64,000 bases of DNA from Alphaproteobacteria bacterium (GTDB lineage Bacteria; Pseudomonadota; Alphaproteobacteria; Micavibrionales; Micavibrionaceae), in NCBI GenBank assembly GCA_013215815.1, contig JABSQP010000006.1:62001-126000 (forward strand), in the 5' to 3' direction. The notes below the pieces were generated by a model. That model did not search any database. It had not been told where the DNA came from and saw only the letters and a program-made list of their open reading frames with translations. The position numbers and the translations under genes were made by a program. Positions within the stretch are counted from its first letter, which is position 1, and every line of letters begins with the position of its first letter. Shown in pieces: positions 1-8,221 of the stretch.

Positions 1-369
1 CAGGGTACTCTTTCTTCTACTGTGCAGTCAGAAGAAGGCGTGATATATGCTCACATGCTGCGAAAAGAAGAAGGGCGCATTGATTGGAATAAATCAGCAG
101 AAGAGATTGATCGTCAAATCCGCGCCTTAACACCGTGGCCGGGTACCTGGTGTGAAACGCAAGATGGAAAGCGTTTAAAAGTTCTTGAAGCTGTTTTAAT
201 AGAGGAAAGCGGCAATAAGCAGGCTGGCACTATTCTTAATGACGGTATGATTAATTGTGGTGAAGGTGTTCTTTCTTTACTGCGGGTGCAACCGGAAAAT
301 AAAAAACCAATGGATGTGAAAGCTGCGCTGAATGGCGGGTATCTGCTTGTCGGAGAATGTCTACAATGA
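1..369 (+). CDS. fmt: Methionyl-tRNA formyltransferase, C-terminal part (5' end outside window)
   Basis: This is the last 122 codons of the enzyme that formylates the initiator Met-tRNA. The frame is open from base 1, so the gene starts upstream of the window. The visible part is the C-terminal tRNA-binding OB-like domain, with the family motif around RALTPWPGTW near codons 37-46. Its TGA stop (367-369) overlaps the preferred ATG of truA in an ATGA arrangement, so the two are probably translationally coupled. The def/fmt/truA/dapE neighbourhood is common in alphaproteobacteria. Only the truncation by the window edge is unusual. Confidence 0.93.
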   Translation, partial: QGTLSSTVQSEEGVIYAHMLRKEEGRIDWNKSAEEIDRQIRALTPWPGTWCETQDGKRLKVLEAVLIEESGNKQAGTILNDGMINCGEGVLSLLRVQPENKKPMDVKAALNGGYLLVGECLQ

Positions 370-1130
370 CCCGCTGGAAAATCACAATAGAATATAACGG
401 TACAAATTATGCAGGTTGGCAACGACAGGATAACGTGCCTTCTATTCAAGGTGAGATTGAAAAGGCCGTTCATAAATTCTGTCAGCAAAAGCTAACTGTT
501 ACTGGCGCAAGTCGTACGGATAGCGGTGTACATGCGCAGGGGCAGATCGCGCACTTTGATTTGGACTATGGCGATCGGTCTTTAAGGGGCTTTGATCTTA
601 TGAAAGCACTGAATGCGCATTTACGACCGCAACCGATCAGCATTTTGCATGCCGAAGAAGTTGACGAACATTTTCATGCACGTTTTTCTGCTCATGAAAA
701 ACTTTATACATACCGCATTATTAATAAGCCGTCTTTTTTAGCGCTGGATCAAAATCGAGCGTGGCTTGTGAAAACAGAACTTGATGTTGCCGCTATGCAA
801 GACGCTGCCGAAGTACTGCGCGGTGAACATGATTTTGCAAGTTTTCGGGCTTCTGAATGTCAGGCGAATACATCTATCCGCTCAGTGAATCGTTTGGAGT
901 TTGAGGAACGTAATATTGATCCATGGGGTGGGCGTGAAATTTTGATGCATGTCGAAGGGCATGCTTTTTTGCATCATATGGTTCGGAATATTGTCGGTAC
1001 ACTCGTTCTTGTTGGTCAAGGTAAGCTGGATAAACAAGGTGTTCAGGATATTCTCGATGCAAAAGACCGCACGCAGGCCGGTATGACAGCGCCATCGGAT
1101 GGGCTTTACCTTGTCAAAATCGATTATTAG
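366..1130 (+). CDS. truA: tRNA pseudouridine(38-40) synthase TruA
   Basis: TruA isomerises uridines 38-40 in the anticodon arm of tRNAs. The protein is 254 aa from the chosen start, close to the family norm. It opens with the typical ITIEYNGTNYAGWQRQ segment, and the catalytic Asp is D52 in the SRTDSGVHA motif. The C-terminal half contains the family segment around HHMVRNIVGTL. An ATG nine bases upstream (357) is also in frame, but a GGAG at 352-355 sits at proper distance only from ATG 366, which overlaps the fmt stop. Regulation is probably by coupling to fmt. Confidence 0.95.
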   Translation: MTRWKITIEYNGTNYAGWQRQDNVPSIQGEIEKAVHKFCQQKLTVTGASRTDSGVHAQGQIAHFDLDYGDRSLRGFDLMKALNAHLRPQPISILHAEEVDEHFHARFSAHEKLYTYRIINKPSFLALDQNRAWLVKTELDVAAMQDAAEVLRGEHDFASFRASECQANTSIRSVNRLEFEERNIDPWGGREILMHVEGHAFLHHMVRNIVGTLVLVGQGKLDKQGVQDILDAKDRTQAGMTAPSDGLYLVKIDY

Positions 1131-1140
1131 AAAAAGAAAT

Positions 1141-1180
1141 GCCCGTGCATGGAAAAATTGGGGGCAAACCAAGCACGGGC
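1141..1180 (-). terminator. Possible terminator hairpin behind dapE
   Basis: Bases 1141-1152 and 1169-1180 form an inverted repeat (GCCCGTGC paired with GCACGGGC, continuing as TGG/CCA after one A-A mismatch). On the minus strand it is followed by ATTTCTTTTTC, a weak U tract. It lies about 160 bases past the dapE stop, so the assignment is tentative. The rest of 1181-1336 is AT-rich and shows no gene. Confidence 0.35.
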
Positions 1181-1324
1181 AGGTTAAGGGTCTATCTAAG
1201 AGAAATATAATGAAACATATGCATGTCTCACTCTATGGTTTGTAGAGTAGGTGTGAAGTGTTACAAAATTAGTTCAAAAAAATGATTTTTTGATGAAAGT
1301 TTGTGACCAAATTAAGTATTTAAT

Positions 1325-1332
1325 TTACGTAA
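1325..1332. repeat. AATTTACGTAA motif, copy 1 (palindromic core TTACGTAA)
   Basis: The 11-mer AATTTACGTAA starts two bases before this 8-bp palindrome, immediately beyond the dapE stop codon. The same 11-mer recurs in two other intergenic places in the window (cores at 3637-3644 and 32724-32731). Function unknown. Confidence 0.4.
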
Positions 1333-1336
1333 TTTT

Positions 1337-2476
1337 TTATCGTAAAATACGTGTCAGAATATCCGCGTAAATATCGACTAGCCTTACGAGGTCATTGACG
1401 CGCAAACACTCATCAATTTGGTGAATTGTCTTATTGGTTAGGCCAAATTCTACGACATCACAATAAGGGGCGATAAAACGTGCATCCGATGTTCCGCCGC
1501 TCGTGCTGAGTTTTGGATTTTTATTCGTGTGCTTCTGAACAATGTCATGAACTGTGCTTGTCCATGTCCCCGGTTCTGTAATGAAAGGGTGAGCGCCGCA
1601 GCGCGCTTGTAACTCGAAATCTCCTGTAACGCCGCTAATAATTTCATTTAACTTGGCGATCAATGTTTGATCTGTCCACGTTGTATTAAAACGTAAGTTA
1701 AATTCAATAATGCCCTGACCTGGAATAACGTTACGTGCTTTGTTGCCGACTTCAAGATTTGTGATTTCAAGATTTGTTGGCGGAAAATGTTCTGTGCCGT
1801 CATCAAATTTGAAACTACTTAGTGCAGTTGCAACAGAGGCTAGTTTAGGCATCGGATTATCTGCCATTTCAGGGTACGCCACGTGTCCTTGTTTACCTTT
1901 GATAATTGCATCACAACGTAAAGAGCCACGGCGCCCAATTTTTATTTCTTCGCCGAGCTCATGGATGTTGGATGGTTCACCAACAAGACACATATCAGGA
2001 ATATGGTTGTTATCTTTCATCCATTCTAAAACACGAACGGTCCCATTTTTGGCGTCGCCTTCTTCATCGCCGGTAATGAGCAGGCTTATTGAGCCGTTAA
2101 ACTCTTTATTGGTTTCTAAGAACTTTGAAATAGCAGTGACAAAAGCGGTGTTTCCACCTTTCATATCGGATGTACCGCGGCCATACATAATGCCGTCATC
2201 GATTGTGCCACTAAAAGGGGGGTGCCTCCACTTGGCTTCATCCCCTGTTGGAACAACATCTGTATGACCCGCATAACAAATATGCGGAGAACCTGTTCCC
2301 AAACGCGCAAAGAAATTTTTGACAGAATATGAGTCATTGCCCTCGAATGGTAAATCCCATATTTCGAAGCCCATTGCTTTGAGTTCTTTTGTAAGAACAC
2401 TTTGCGCGCCATTATCATCAGGCGTCACAGAAGCACATTGAATGGATTTTTTGGTGAGTTCTATTACATTAATCAT
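1337..2476 (-). CDS. dapE: Succinyl-diaminopimelate desuccinylase
   Basis: DapE hydrolyses N-succinyl-LL-2,6-diaminopimelate to LL-DAP and succinate, supplying lysine and peptidoglycan DAP. It is an M20-family dizinc hydrolase of 379 aa. Metal and catalytic signatures are visible: H71 and D73 in AGHTDVVPTGD, bridging D104 in GRGTSDMKGG, and E138/E139 in TGDEEGD. The internal dimerisation/lid domain separates the two halves of the catalytic domain. dapD, two genes upstream on the same strand, makes the substrate for the preceding transaminase step. An HD-domain gene lies between them. Confidence 0.96.
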   Translation of the reverse strand: MINVIELTKKSIQCASVTPDDNGAQSVLTKELKAMGFEIWDLPFEGNDSYSVKNFFARLGTGSPHICYAGHTDVVPTGDEAKWRHPPFSGTIDDGIMYGRGTSDMKGGNTAFVTAISKFLETNKEFNGSISLLITGDEEGDAKNGTVRVLEWMKDNNHIPDMCLVGEPSNIHELGEEIKIGRRGSLRCDAIIKGKQGHVAYPEMADNPMPKLASVATALSSFKFDDGTEHFPPTNLEITNLEVGNKARNVIPGQGIIEFNLRFNTTWTDQTLIAKLNEIISGVTGDFELQARCGAHPFITEPGTWTSTVHDIVQKHTNKNPKLSTSGGTSDARFIAPYCDVVEFGLTNKTIHQIDECLRVNDLVRLVDIYADILTRILR

Positions 2477-2517
2477 GGATGTATGATTAGCAGATTAGCC
2501 AGGAAAGGGAAGGGGTT

Positions 2518-3621
2518 TTAATTTGTTGGTTGTCTGTTTTGAGGTTTAAAAGAATTTATTATTTTGACCTCAATATTTATGACTTCCTGCCAGTTCCTAA
2601 ATGTGGGTTTAATCATATGAGTTAAAAAGTTGTGCGCTAGTATATCATCTTCTCCATCAGCATCTATTCTGTCTAAAAGCGGGCTAATGTAGTTATTTCC
2701 TTTAGGTAGGTTTTTTAATAGATCACTTGTATGCTCAATATATCGATCAAAATTAAAAGGATCTGCTTTTTCAGGCGATAGAGTAATAGAGCCTTTTTTC
2801 AGTGCGACATAGGTTCGAAGTGTTTGAAAAAGCATGCCCATCACAGAATCTAATGGCTCACATACCGGCTTTAATTGCGGATATTTCTTGATGGCTTTAC
2901 CACTCATATTCTGCTGCTGTTCTACAAAAAAGATAGCCGTTTCTGTAAGAACCTTATCCATGCGTGCGAAGTCATTCTTTTCAAAATGTTCGACGTTTGG
3001 CATTGTTTGTAATTTGTTACACCAATCAATCTGTTTAATCGGAAAAGCATAAGGATGTTTTAACCATTGAGCAGCTTGAGAGGCACGATCATTTTCAGCG
3101 AATTGCTTTCCGTCTTCATCTTTGCGCGACAATAACTTAACAATCTCGATCGTGTGGAAAATATCTTGTTGGGCTTGTTGATATTCGTCGTCTGTAATTA
3201 CATCTGCATGATATAAGTTGGTTACCTTCTCCCTTAATATAAAATCAATGAATTTGGGTGATATTTTAAAATCTTCAATAACGTCATGAAGAACAATTGA
3301 TGCAAAAAGAGCGTCTATTGATCCATAAATATCTGGATCAATCCAATCGTCTCCCATAGTATTTATGAGTGCGTCCATTGTTATAATGTGACTCTCTTCA
3401 TGCTGTTCACGTGGGGTTTGCGCGTCTTTACGCATAATTTTATCGTGATCATCAATGATAGAGAGATAAAAAGTTAGAGCAATATGGGATAGAGGCAGAT
3501 TACGGCGTTGAAATATTTCATAGCAGTAGCCGCGAAATGCGTCTCTGTTTTGACGTATTAGCGCTTCTGAAGCAAAGAGTTGAGCTACTTCTGTTTGACC
3601 AAAGTTCCTTGGCAAATGCAT
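2518..3621 (-). CDS. HD-domain protein resembling the RelA/SpoT hydrolase domain
   Basis: This 367-aa cytosolic protein has no signal peptide or membrane segment. Residues 75-210 resemble the ppGpp hydrolase domain of RelA/SpoT: H78 in EESH, H112-D113 followed by E116-D117 in VLHDVIED, and D199 in KQIDWCNKLQTM, which corresponds to the KLADRLHNM metal-binding segment. There is no synthetase, TGS or ACT domain. The C-terminal 150 residues are unrecognised. Its place between dapE and dapD on the same strand suggests co-transcription. By family knowledge it could be a small-alarmone or nucleotide phosphohydrolase. That is inference, and a metal-binding role of another kind is possible. Confidence 0.7.
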   Translation of the reverse strand: MHLPRNFGQTEVAQLFASEALIRQNRDAFRGYCYEIFQRRNLPLSHIALTFYLSIIDDHDKIMRKDAQTPREQHEESHIITMDALINTMGDDWIDPDIYGSIDALFASIVLHDVIEDFKISPKFIDFILREKVTNLYHADVITDDEYQQAQQDIFHTIEIVKLLSRKDEDGKQFAENDRASQAAQWLKHPYAFPIKQIDWCNKLQTMPNVEHFEKNDFARMDKVLTETAIFFVEQQQNMSGKAIKKYPQLKPVCEPLDSVMGMLFQTLRTYVALKKGSITLSPEKADPFNFDRYIEHTSDLLKNLPKGNNYISPLLDRIDADGEDDILAHNFLTHMIKPTFRNWQEVINIEVKIINSFKPQNRQPTN

Positions 3622-3636
3622 ATCACTAAACCTAAT

Positions 3637-3644
3637 TTACGTAA
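3637..3644. repeat. AATTTACGTAA motif, copy 2
   Basis: The core palindrome TTACGTAA lies 16 bases upstream of the HD-protein start codon (minus strand), where a ribosome or operator could act. It is the same 11-mer as at 1325 and 32724. Confidence 0.4.
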
Positions 3645-3750
3645 CTTTAAGTTTATAAGGTAATTGTTGTACTAAAATCAACAAAAATATGACAAATAAA
3701 TTACTGTAAGATAGCAGAAAACCAGTGAAAACAGCGTGTTAACTATTTAA

Positions 3751-4566
3751 TTAATCACGTAGTAACTCGTTCACACCTGTTTTAGAACGTGTTTTTTCAT
3801 CAACACGCTTCACAATTACCGCGCAGGCAAGGTTAGGTGATTCGGGTGTTTTACCCGGTAAAGTACCTGGAACAACAACGGAATAAGCAGGTACGCGACC
3901 CATGAAAATCTCTCCACTTTCACGGTCAACAATCTTTGTTGATGCACCCAAGAAGACACCCATAGAGATAACGGAGCCTTCCTCAACAACAACGCCTTCG
4001 GCAACTTCTGAACGGGCGCCGATGAAGACGTTATCTTCGATAATGACAGGGCCAGCTTGTAGCGGTTCTAAAACCCCGCCGATACCTGTTCCACCTGAGA
4101 TGTGACAGTTTTTACCGATCTGGGCACATGAGCCAACTGTTGCCCATGTATCGATCATTGTACCTTCGTCAACATACGCGCCTAGGTTTACGAAACTTGG
4201 CATAAGTACAACACCTTTGGCGATGTATGCAGAGTGACGCACTATTGCATTTGGTACAGCACGAAAGCCTGCTGCTTGAAATTTAGCCGCATCCCAGCCT
4301 TCAAATTTTGATGGTACTTTATCCCACCAGCCGCTGTTGCCAGGGCCGCCAGCAATCGTCGTCATGTCGTTTAAGCGGAAAGAGAGTAGAACAGCTTTTT
4401 TAAGCCATTGATTAACGTGCCATTCTCCGTCTTTTTTTTCTGCAATACGAACGCTTCCATTATCAAGATCAGCGAGCGCTTTCTCGACAGCATGCCTTAC
4501 ATCACCTTGTGTGCTCGTGTTGATATTGTCACGGTCTTCCCATGCTTGATTGATAATGTTTTCCAT
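3751..4566 (-). CDS. dapD: 2,3,4,5-tetrahydropyridine-2,6-dicarboxylate N-succinyltransferase
   Basis: DapD transfers succinyl from succinyl-CoA to tetrahydrodipicolinate in the succinylase branch of lysine/DAP synthesis. The 271-aa length is typical. After an alpha-helical N-terminal domain, residues from about 105 to 235 form a left-handed beta-helix of hexapeptide repeats (for example [22 protein letters not shown] and the [11 protein letters not shown] substrate loop). The product feeds an aminotransferase and then DapE, encoded two genes downstream on the same strand. Intergenic sequence before the HD gene (3622-3750) shows no clear terminator. Confidence 0.96.
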   Translation of the reverse strand: MENIINQAWEDRDNINTSTQGDVRHAVEKALADLDNGSVRIAEKKDGEWHVNQWLKKAVLLSFRLNDMTTIAGGPGNSGWWDKVPSKFEGWDAAKFQAAGFRAVPNAIVRHSAYIAKGVVLMPSFVNLGAYVDEGTMIDTWATVGSCAQIGKNCHISGGTGIGGVLEPLQAGPVIIEDNVFIGARSEVAEGVVVEEGSVISMGVFLGASTKIVDRESGEIFMGRVPAYSVVVPGTLPGKTPESPNLACAVIVKRVDEKTRSKTGVNELLRD

Positions 4567-4585
4567 TGTTCTCTCTTAATAAAAG

Positions 4586-5032
4586 TTACTTTGTTTTTCG
4601 GATGTGGTCATCTTTATAGAGTTTTGAGATAATTTCAAAGATAAAAGCGGTGCTCCAGCCAAAAAGAATGAAGCCATTTGCAGATTCAAAAGAGCTAAGG
4701 AGTCGCCATTTTTCATCTAAGAAGACATCACCAAAGCCAACGGTTGTAAAAGCGCTGGTTGAGAAATAAAGTGCTGATTCCAAATTTGGCAGTATATGGG
4801 GTTCTAAATATAAGAATAGAATGGCCCAGAGCCAGATTTGCACGACATGTGTAAGAAATACTCCCAGAACTGTTGTGACCATGAGTGGTATTTCCCAATA
4901 TTTTTTGAAATGCTGAAAAGAGACTGGTCCGAGCTTCTCTAATAAAGCTACCAAACGATCGAGAGCAACAGCATGGATCACAACTGTTAATCCAATCATA
5001 AAGCATCCAATAAGGAGTTGAGTCATCATCAT
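4586..5032 (-). CDS. Small potassium-channel-like protein
   Basis: This is a 148-aa inner-membrane protein. Hydrophobic segments fall at about 4-27, 50-75 and 117-140. Before the last one is a pore loop with the K+ selectivity-filter signature TTVGFGD (residues 96-102), as in the Ion_trans_2 family. No RCK/TrkA-N regulatory domain follows, so it is a minimal channel subunit. Three consecutive ATG codons (5024-5032) make the exact start uncertain by two residues. It lies just upstream of dapD on the same strand, with 19 bases between, and is divergent from the FemAB-like gene. The ion is inferred from the filter alone. Confidence 0.8.
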   Translation of the reverse strand: MMMTQLLIGCFMIGLTVVIHAVALDRLVALLEKLGPVSFQHFKKYWEIPLMVTTVLGVFLTHVVQIWLWAILFLYLEPHILPNLESALYFSTSAFTTVGFGDVFLDEKWRLLSSFESANGFILFGWSTAFIFEIISKLYKDDHIRKTK

Positions 5033-5081
5033 ATCGATGACAATGTGCCCTAGGCTCTTTGTCGACGCAATTGGTAAAATT

Positions 5082-6032
5082 ATGAAATGTGAAATTATCT
5101 GGAATAGCCTGTCTTTGGATGAATGGAACGAGCGTTTCCAAAAGTTAGAACGTTCTAACTTTCTACAGTCGTACGTGTACGCATTAGGTGCTTCACGTTT
5201 TTATAGGCAAAAAGTGCGATGGGGGCTTGTTCTAATTGATGGTAAAGAAGCGGCTTTGTTGCAGCTTTTTGAAGCAAGTTTTCTTTTTAATGTGGTTCAT
5301 GGCGTTATTCTTGATCGTGGTCCCTTATGGTTCAAGGGGTACGGTTCTGCGCCGCATTTACAGAGCTTTATATCAGAGTTTCAAAAACTCTTTCCTAAAA
5401 GATTAGGCCGAAAACATAGAATGCTGCTTGAGGTTGAGGATGGTCATGCTGCACAGGCGTTGATCAAGCAGACGGGGTGGAAAAACAATCCAAACCGGAG
5501 TCCTTATGAGACATATTGGCTTAATTTAGATCAAGAGCTTGACGCTTTGCGTAAAAATTTGGACGGAAAGTGGCGGAATGCACTTGTAAAGGCAGAAAAG
5601 CAAAACGTTCAAATTGAATGGGACGATAAGGGCGCTTACTTACCTTGGTTGATCAAGCATTATACACTTGATAAAGAACGCCGTGGTTATGGCGGAATAT
5701 CACCACAATTTTTGGATATTTTAGCCCCTTTTTTAATAGATCATAAAAATATTGTTATTGGCAGGGTTACCGCTGATGGTGAAATTATGGCCAGCGTTTT
5801 GTTTGTGTTGCATGGACAAAGTGCCACATATCAAATTGGCGTGACAACGGACGAAGGACGCACAGTGAATGCGCATCATTTACTTCTCTGGCAGGGGGTA
5901 AATGTGTTAAAAGATAAAGGAATTAAATCGTTTGATTTAGGAGGCATAAACGATGAAGACGCAAGCAGTATCAAACGGTTTAAAAAGGGTTTGGGTGGTA
6001 AGCCTTATCGTCTCGTTGGCCATTATTATTAG
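5082..6032 (+). CDS. FemAB-like / GNAT-fold acyltransferase
   Basis: The product is 316 aa and resembles the FemAB-type tRNA-dependent or related acyltransferases (peptidoglycan bridge-forming family): an N-terminal GNAT-like half, then a second half with the characteristic LRKNLDGKWRNALVKAEK segment and a terminal SFDLGGIND...IKRFKKGLGG motif. The substrate cannot be read from sequence. An in-frame ATG at 5037 would put the start only four bases from the divergent channel gene, so ATG 5082 is preferred. The 3' end overlaps the next gene by 80 bases, and that gene's strong Shine-Dalgarno lies inside this coding region. Confidence 0.75.
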   Translation: MKCEIIWNSLSLDEWNERFQKLERSNFLQSYVYALGASRFYRQKVRWGLVLIDGKEAALLQLFEASFLFNVVHGVILDRGPLWFKGYGSAPHLQSFISEFQKLFPKRLGRKHRMLLEVEDGHAAQALIKQTGWKNNPNRSPYETYWLNLDQELDALRKNLDGKWRNALVKAEKQNVQIEWDDKGAYLPWLIKHYTLDKERRGYGGISPQFLDILAPFLIDHKNIVIGRVTADGEIMASVLFVLHGQSATYQIGVTTDEGRTVNAHHLLLWQGVNVLKDKGIKSFDLGGINDEDASSIKRFKKGLGGKPYRLVGHYY

Positions 6033-6831
6033 TGCGCCAAATGCATTAGGCGAAGAAATAAAATCGGGCCATCAAAAAATGAATTACAGCGTTTATGCTG
6101 GCGGTATTCATGCACTCAATGCCACGCTGGATATAGATTTAACCAAGAAAGAGCGCTTTAGTGTTGAGCTTTTTGCTAAAACGTATGGCCTGTTGGGAAA
6201 GTTAGCGCCATGGTTTGGAACATTTGAAACACATGGTTGGTTCAATAAAGGAAAAGCCCGTCCGGAGTTGCACCAATCATCGACGACTTGGAAAGATGAA
6301 CTAGAGGTCAAAAAGTATCAGTATAATAAGGATGGCTCGTTTAAAGAGTATAGTATTAAGGATGACAGCAATAATGGATCACCGCGTGAGGTAGATTCAA
6401 AGCTTACTGATCAAACAACTGATATTCTTTCAGCAACATTAGAGATGATGGCGCATGTCGCAAGTGGTCAGGAATGTGAAGGAACTTCAGAGATATTTGA
6501 TGGGAAACGCCGTTATCGCCTGATTTTTGATCATAAGAAACAACTTACTTTAGAAAAATCGCGGTATAATATTTATGAGGGCGCTGCAGTGAAATGCACC
6601 GTTAAAGTAGAACCTATTGCAGGTCGCTGGCATAAAAAGCCCCGTGGTTGGTTTGCTATTCAGGAGCAGGGTAAGAAAAAAGGATCCATGCCTACAATAT
6701 GGTTGGCGAGTGTTAATGAAGGGGAACCGGCAATTCCTGTAAAGGTTCGTGCAAAAACACAGTATGGAACGTTCTTTTTACATCTCATAGGTTATGAAGG
6801 ACAAGGTATGCAGCTTGCTCTTGATGATTAG
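5953..6831 (+). CDS. DUF3108-domain exported protein
   Basis: This 292-aa protein has an N-terminal signal peptide (residues about 12-33, ending in SAPNALGEE). A mature DUF3108 domain follows: YSVYAGGIHALNATLDIDL near the start and a LILPxx-like tail. The family is periplasmic and uncharacterised, common next to cell-envelope genes. AGGAGG at 5939-5944, eight bases before ATG 5953, strongly supports this start even though it places the first 80 bases inside the FemAB-like gene in another frame. The signal peptide is therefore encoded in overlapping sequence. Coupled translation with the upstream gene is likely. Confidence 0.8.
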   Translation: MKTQAVSNGLKRVWVVSLIVSLAIIISAPNALGEEIKSGHQKMNYSVYAGGIHALNATLDIDLTKKERFSVELFAKTYGLLGKLAPWFGTFETHGWFNKGKARPELHQSSTTWKDELEVKKYQYNKDGSFKEYSIKDDSNNGSPREVDSKLTDQTTDILSATLEMMAHVASGQECEGTSEIFDGKRRYRLIFDHKKQLTLEKSRYNIYEGAAVKCTVKVEPIAGRWHKKPRGWFAIQEQGKKKGSMPTIWLASVNEGEPAIPVKVRAKTQYGTFFLHLIGYEGQGMQLALDD

Positions 6832-6894
6832 CTGTAATGCTGTGAAACATGATGTGAGTTGAATGCTCACCCTAAAACTTTCAAAAATATTCCT

Positions 6895-8220
6895 ATGAAA
6901 AAACAAGATTCTCTCGCTGTTGTTATATTGGCTGCCGGTAAAGGCACCAGAATGAAATCTGATCACCCTAAGGTGATGCATGAAGTTGCTGGTCGTCCTA
7001 TGATCAACTGGATTATCGATACGGCCGAAAGTTTGAAGCCAGAAAAAATAATTGTCGTCACAGCGCCCGACATGGATGATGTGGAAGATGCTGTTCATCC
7101 TCACCCATGCGTGGTCCAAAAGCAACAACGCGGGACAGGCGATGCGGTTAAGCCAGCGTTACCATTGCTTAAAGGTTTTAAGGGCAAAGTTCTTATTCTT
7201 TTGGGTGATGAACCTTTTTTAAATAAAACTGTTTTGAAAAAGATGATTGCGCAGGATGGCTTGTCTGTGATGGCTGTTCGTCCTCCTTCAAATAAGGGCT
7301 TGGGGCGCATGGTTGTGAATGATAATGGAACTTTAGATACTATTATCGAAGAAAAAGACTGCAATGCGGCGCAGAAAAAAATTGCGCTTTGTAATGCAGG
7401 TAACTTTTGTATTCCAGCAAAGCATTTGACGGGCTGGCTTGATAAACTGAAAACAAATAATAAGCAAAAAGAATATTATCTTGTTGATGTGCCTAAATTA
7501 GCAGCAAAAGATGGTTTTGAAACGCATGTCGTTGAAACGAAAGCGCGTTGTGTTTGGGGAATTAATACGCGCGCAGAGCTCGCCCAGCATGAATGTGTTG
7601 CACAGAATGAGTTGCGCGAGAAGGCGATGAAAAATGGTGCAACTTTAATTGATCCATCTAGTGTTCATTTATCCTTTGATACGAAAATTGGCCGTGATGT
7701 TTTGATTGAGCCAAATGTATTCATAGGTAAGGGCGTTAAAATTGGAAATGGCGCTGTTATTCATGCCTATACTCACATTGAAGGCGCAGAAATTGAAAGT
7801 GACGCTGAAATTGGCCCATTTGCACGTATTCGCCCAAAATCTATGGTTAAGCAAGGTGCCAGCATTGGAAACTTTATCGAAGTTAACCGCTCGGTGGTAG
7901 GACCAAAAGCCAAGGCTAAGCATATGTCATATCTCGGTGATGCTGTCATTGGCGAGCGCGCTAATATTGGTGCAGGTACAGTGATTGCTAACTATGATGG
8001 TTTTAATAAGCATCAAACAGTTATTGGGAAAGAAGCGTTCATTGGTACAAATAGTACCATCATTGCACCGGTTACAGTTGGCCCGGGCGCTTTAATTGCT
8101 GCGGGATCAACGATTACAAAGGACGCGCCAAAGAATTCTTTGGCGATCGGGCGTTCACACCAAACGAACTATGCTGGTTGGGCAAGCGAATATAGAAAAG
8201 TGAAAGCGGGAGAGTGCTAA
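6895..8220 (+). CDS. glmU: Bifunctional UDP-GlcNAc pyrophosphorylase / glucosamine-1-phosphate acetyltransferase
   Basis: GlmU acetylates GlcN-1-P and then uridylylates it to UDP-GlcNAc, the precursor of peptidoglycan and lipid A. It has 441 aa from this ATG. The N-terminal nucleotidyltransferase begins with LAAGKGTRM and carries GTGDAV; the C-terminal half is a left-handed beta-helix (IGRDVLIEPNVFIGKGVKIG and following) with the acetyltransferase segment NYDGFNKH. A TTG start at 6859 would add 12 residues. ATG 6895 matches the usual family N-terminus better, although no strong ribosome site is seen for either. glmS follows after one base. Confidence 0.95.
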   Translation: MKKQDSLAVVILAAGKGTRMKSDHPKVMHEVAGRPMINWIIDTAESLKPEKIIVVTAPDMDDVEDAVHPHPCVVQKQQRGTGDAVKPALPLLKGFKGKVLILLGDEPFLNKTVLKKMIAQDGLSVMAVRPPSNKGLGRMVVNDNGTLDTIIEEKDCNAAQKKIALCNAGNFCIPAKHLTGWLDKLKTNNKQKEYYLVDVPKLAAKDGFETHVVETKARCVWGINTRAELAQHECVAQNELREKAMKNGATLIDPSSVHLSFDTKIGRDVLIEPNVFIGKGVKIGNGAVIHAYTHIEGAEIESDAEIGPFARIRPKSMVKQGASIGNFIEVNRSVVGPKAKAKHMSYLGDAVIGERANIGAGTVIANYDGFNKHQTVIGKEAFIGTNSTIIAPVTVGPGALIAAGSTITKDAPKNSLAIGRSHQTNYAGWASEYRKVKAGEC

Positions 8221-8221
8221 T

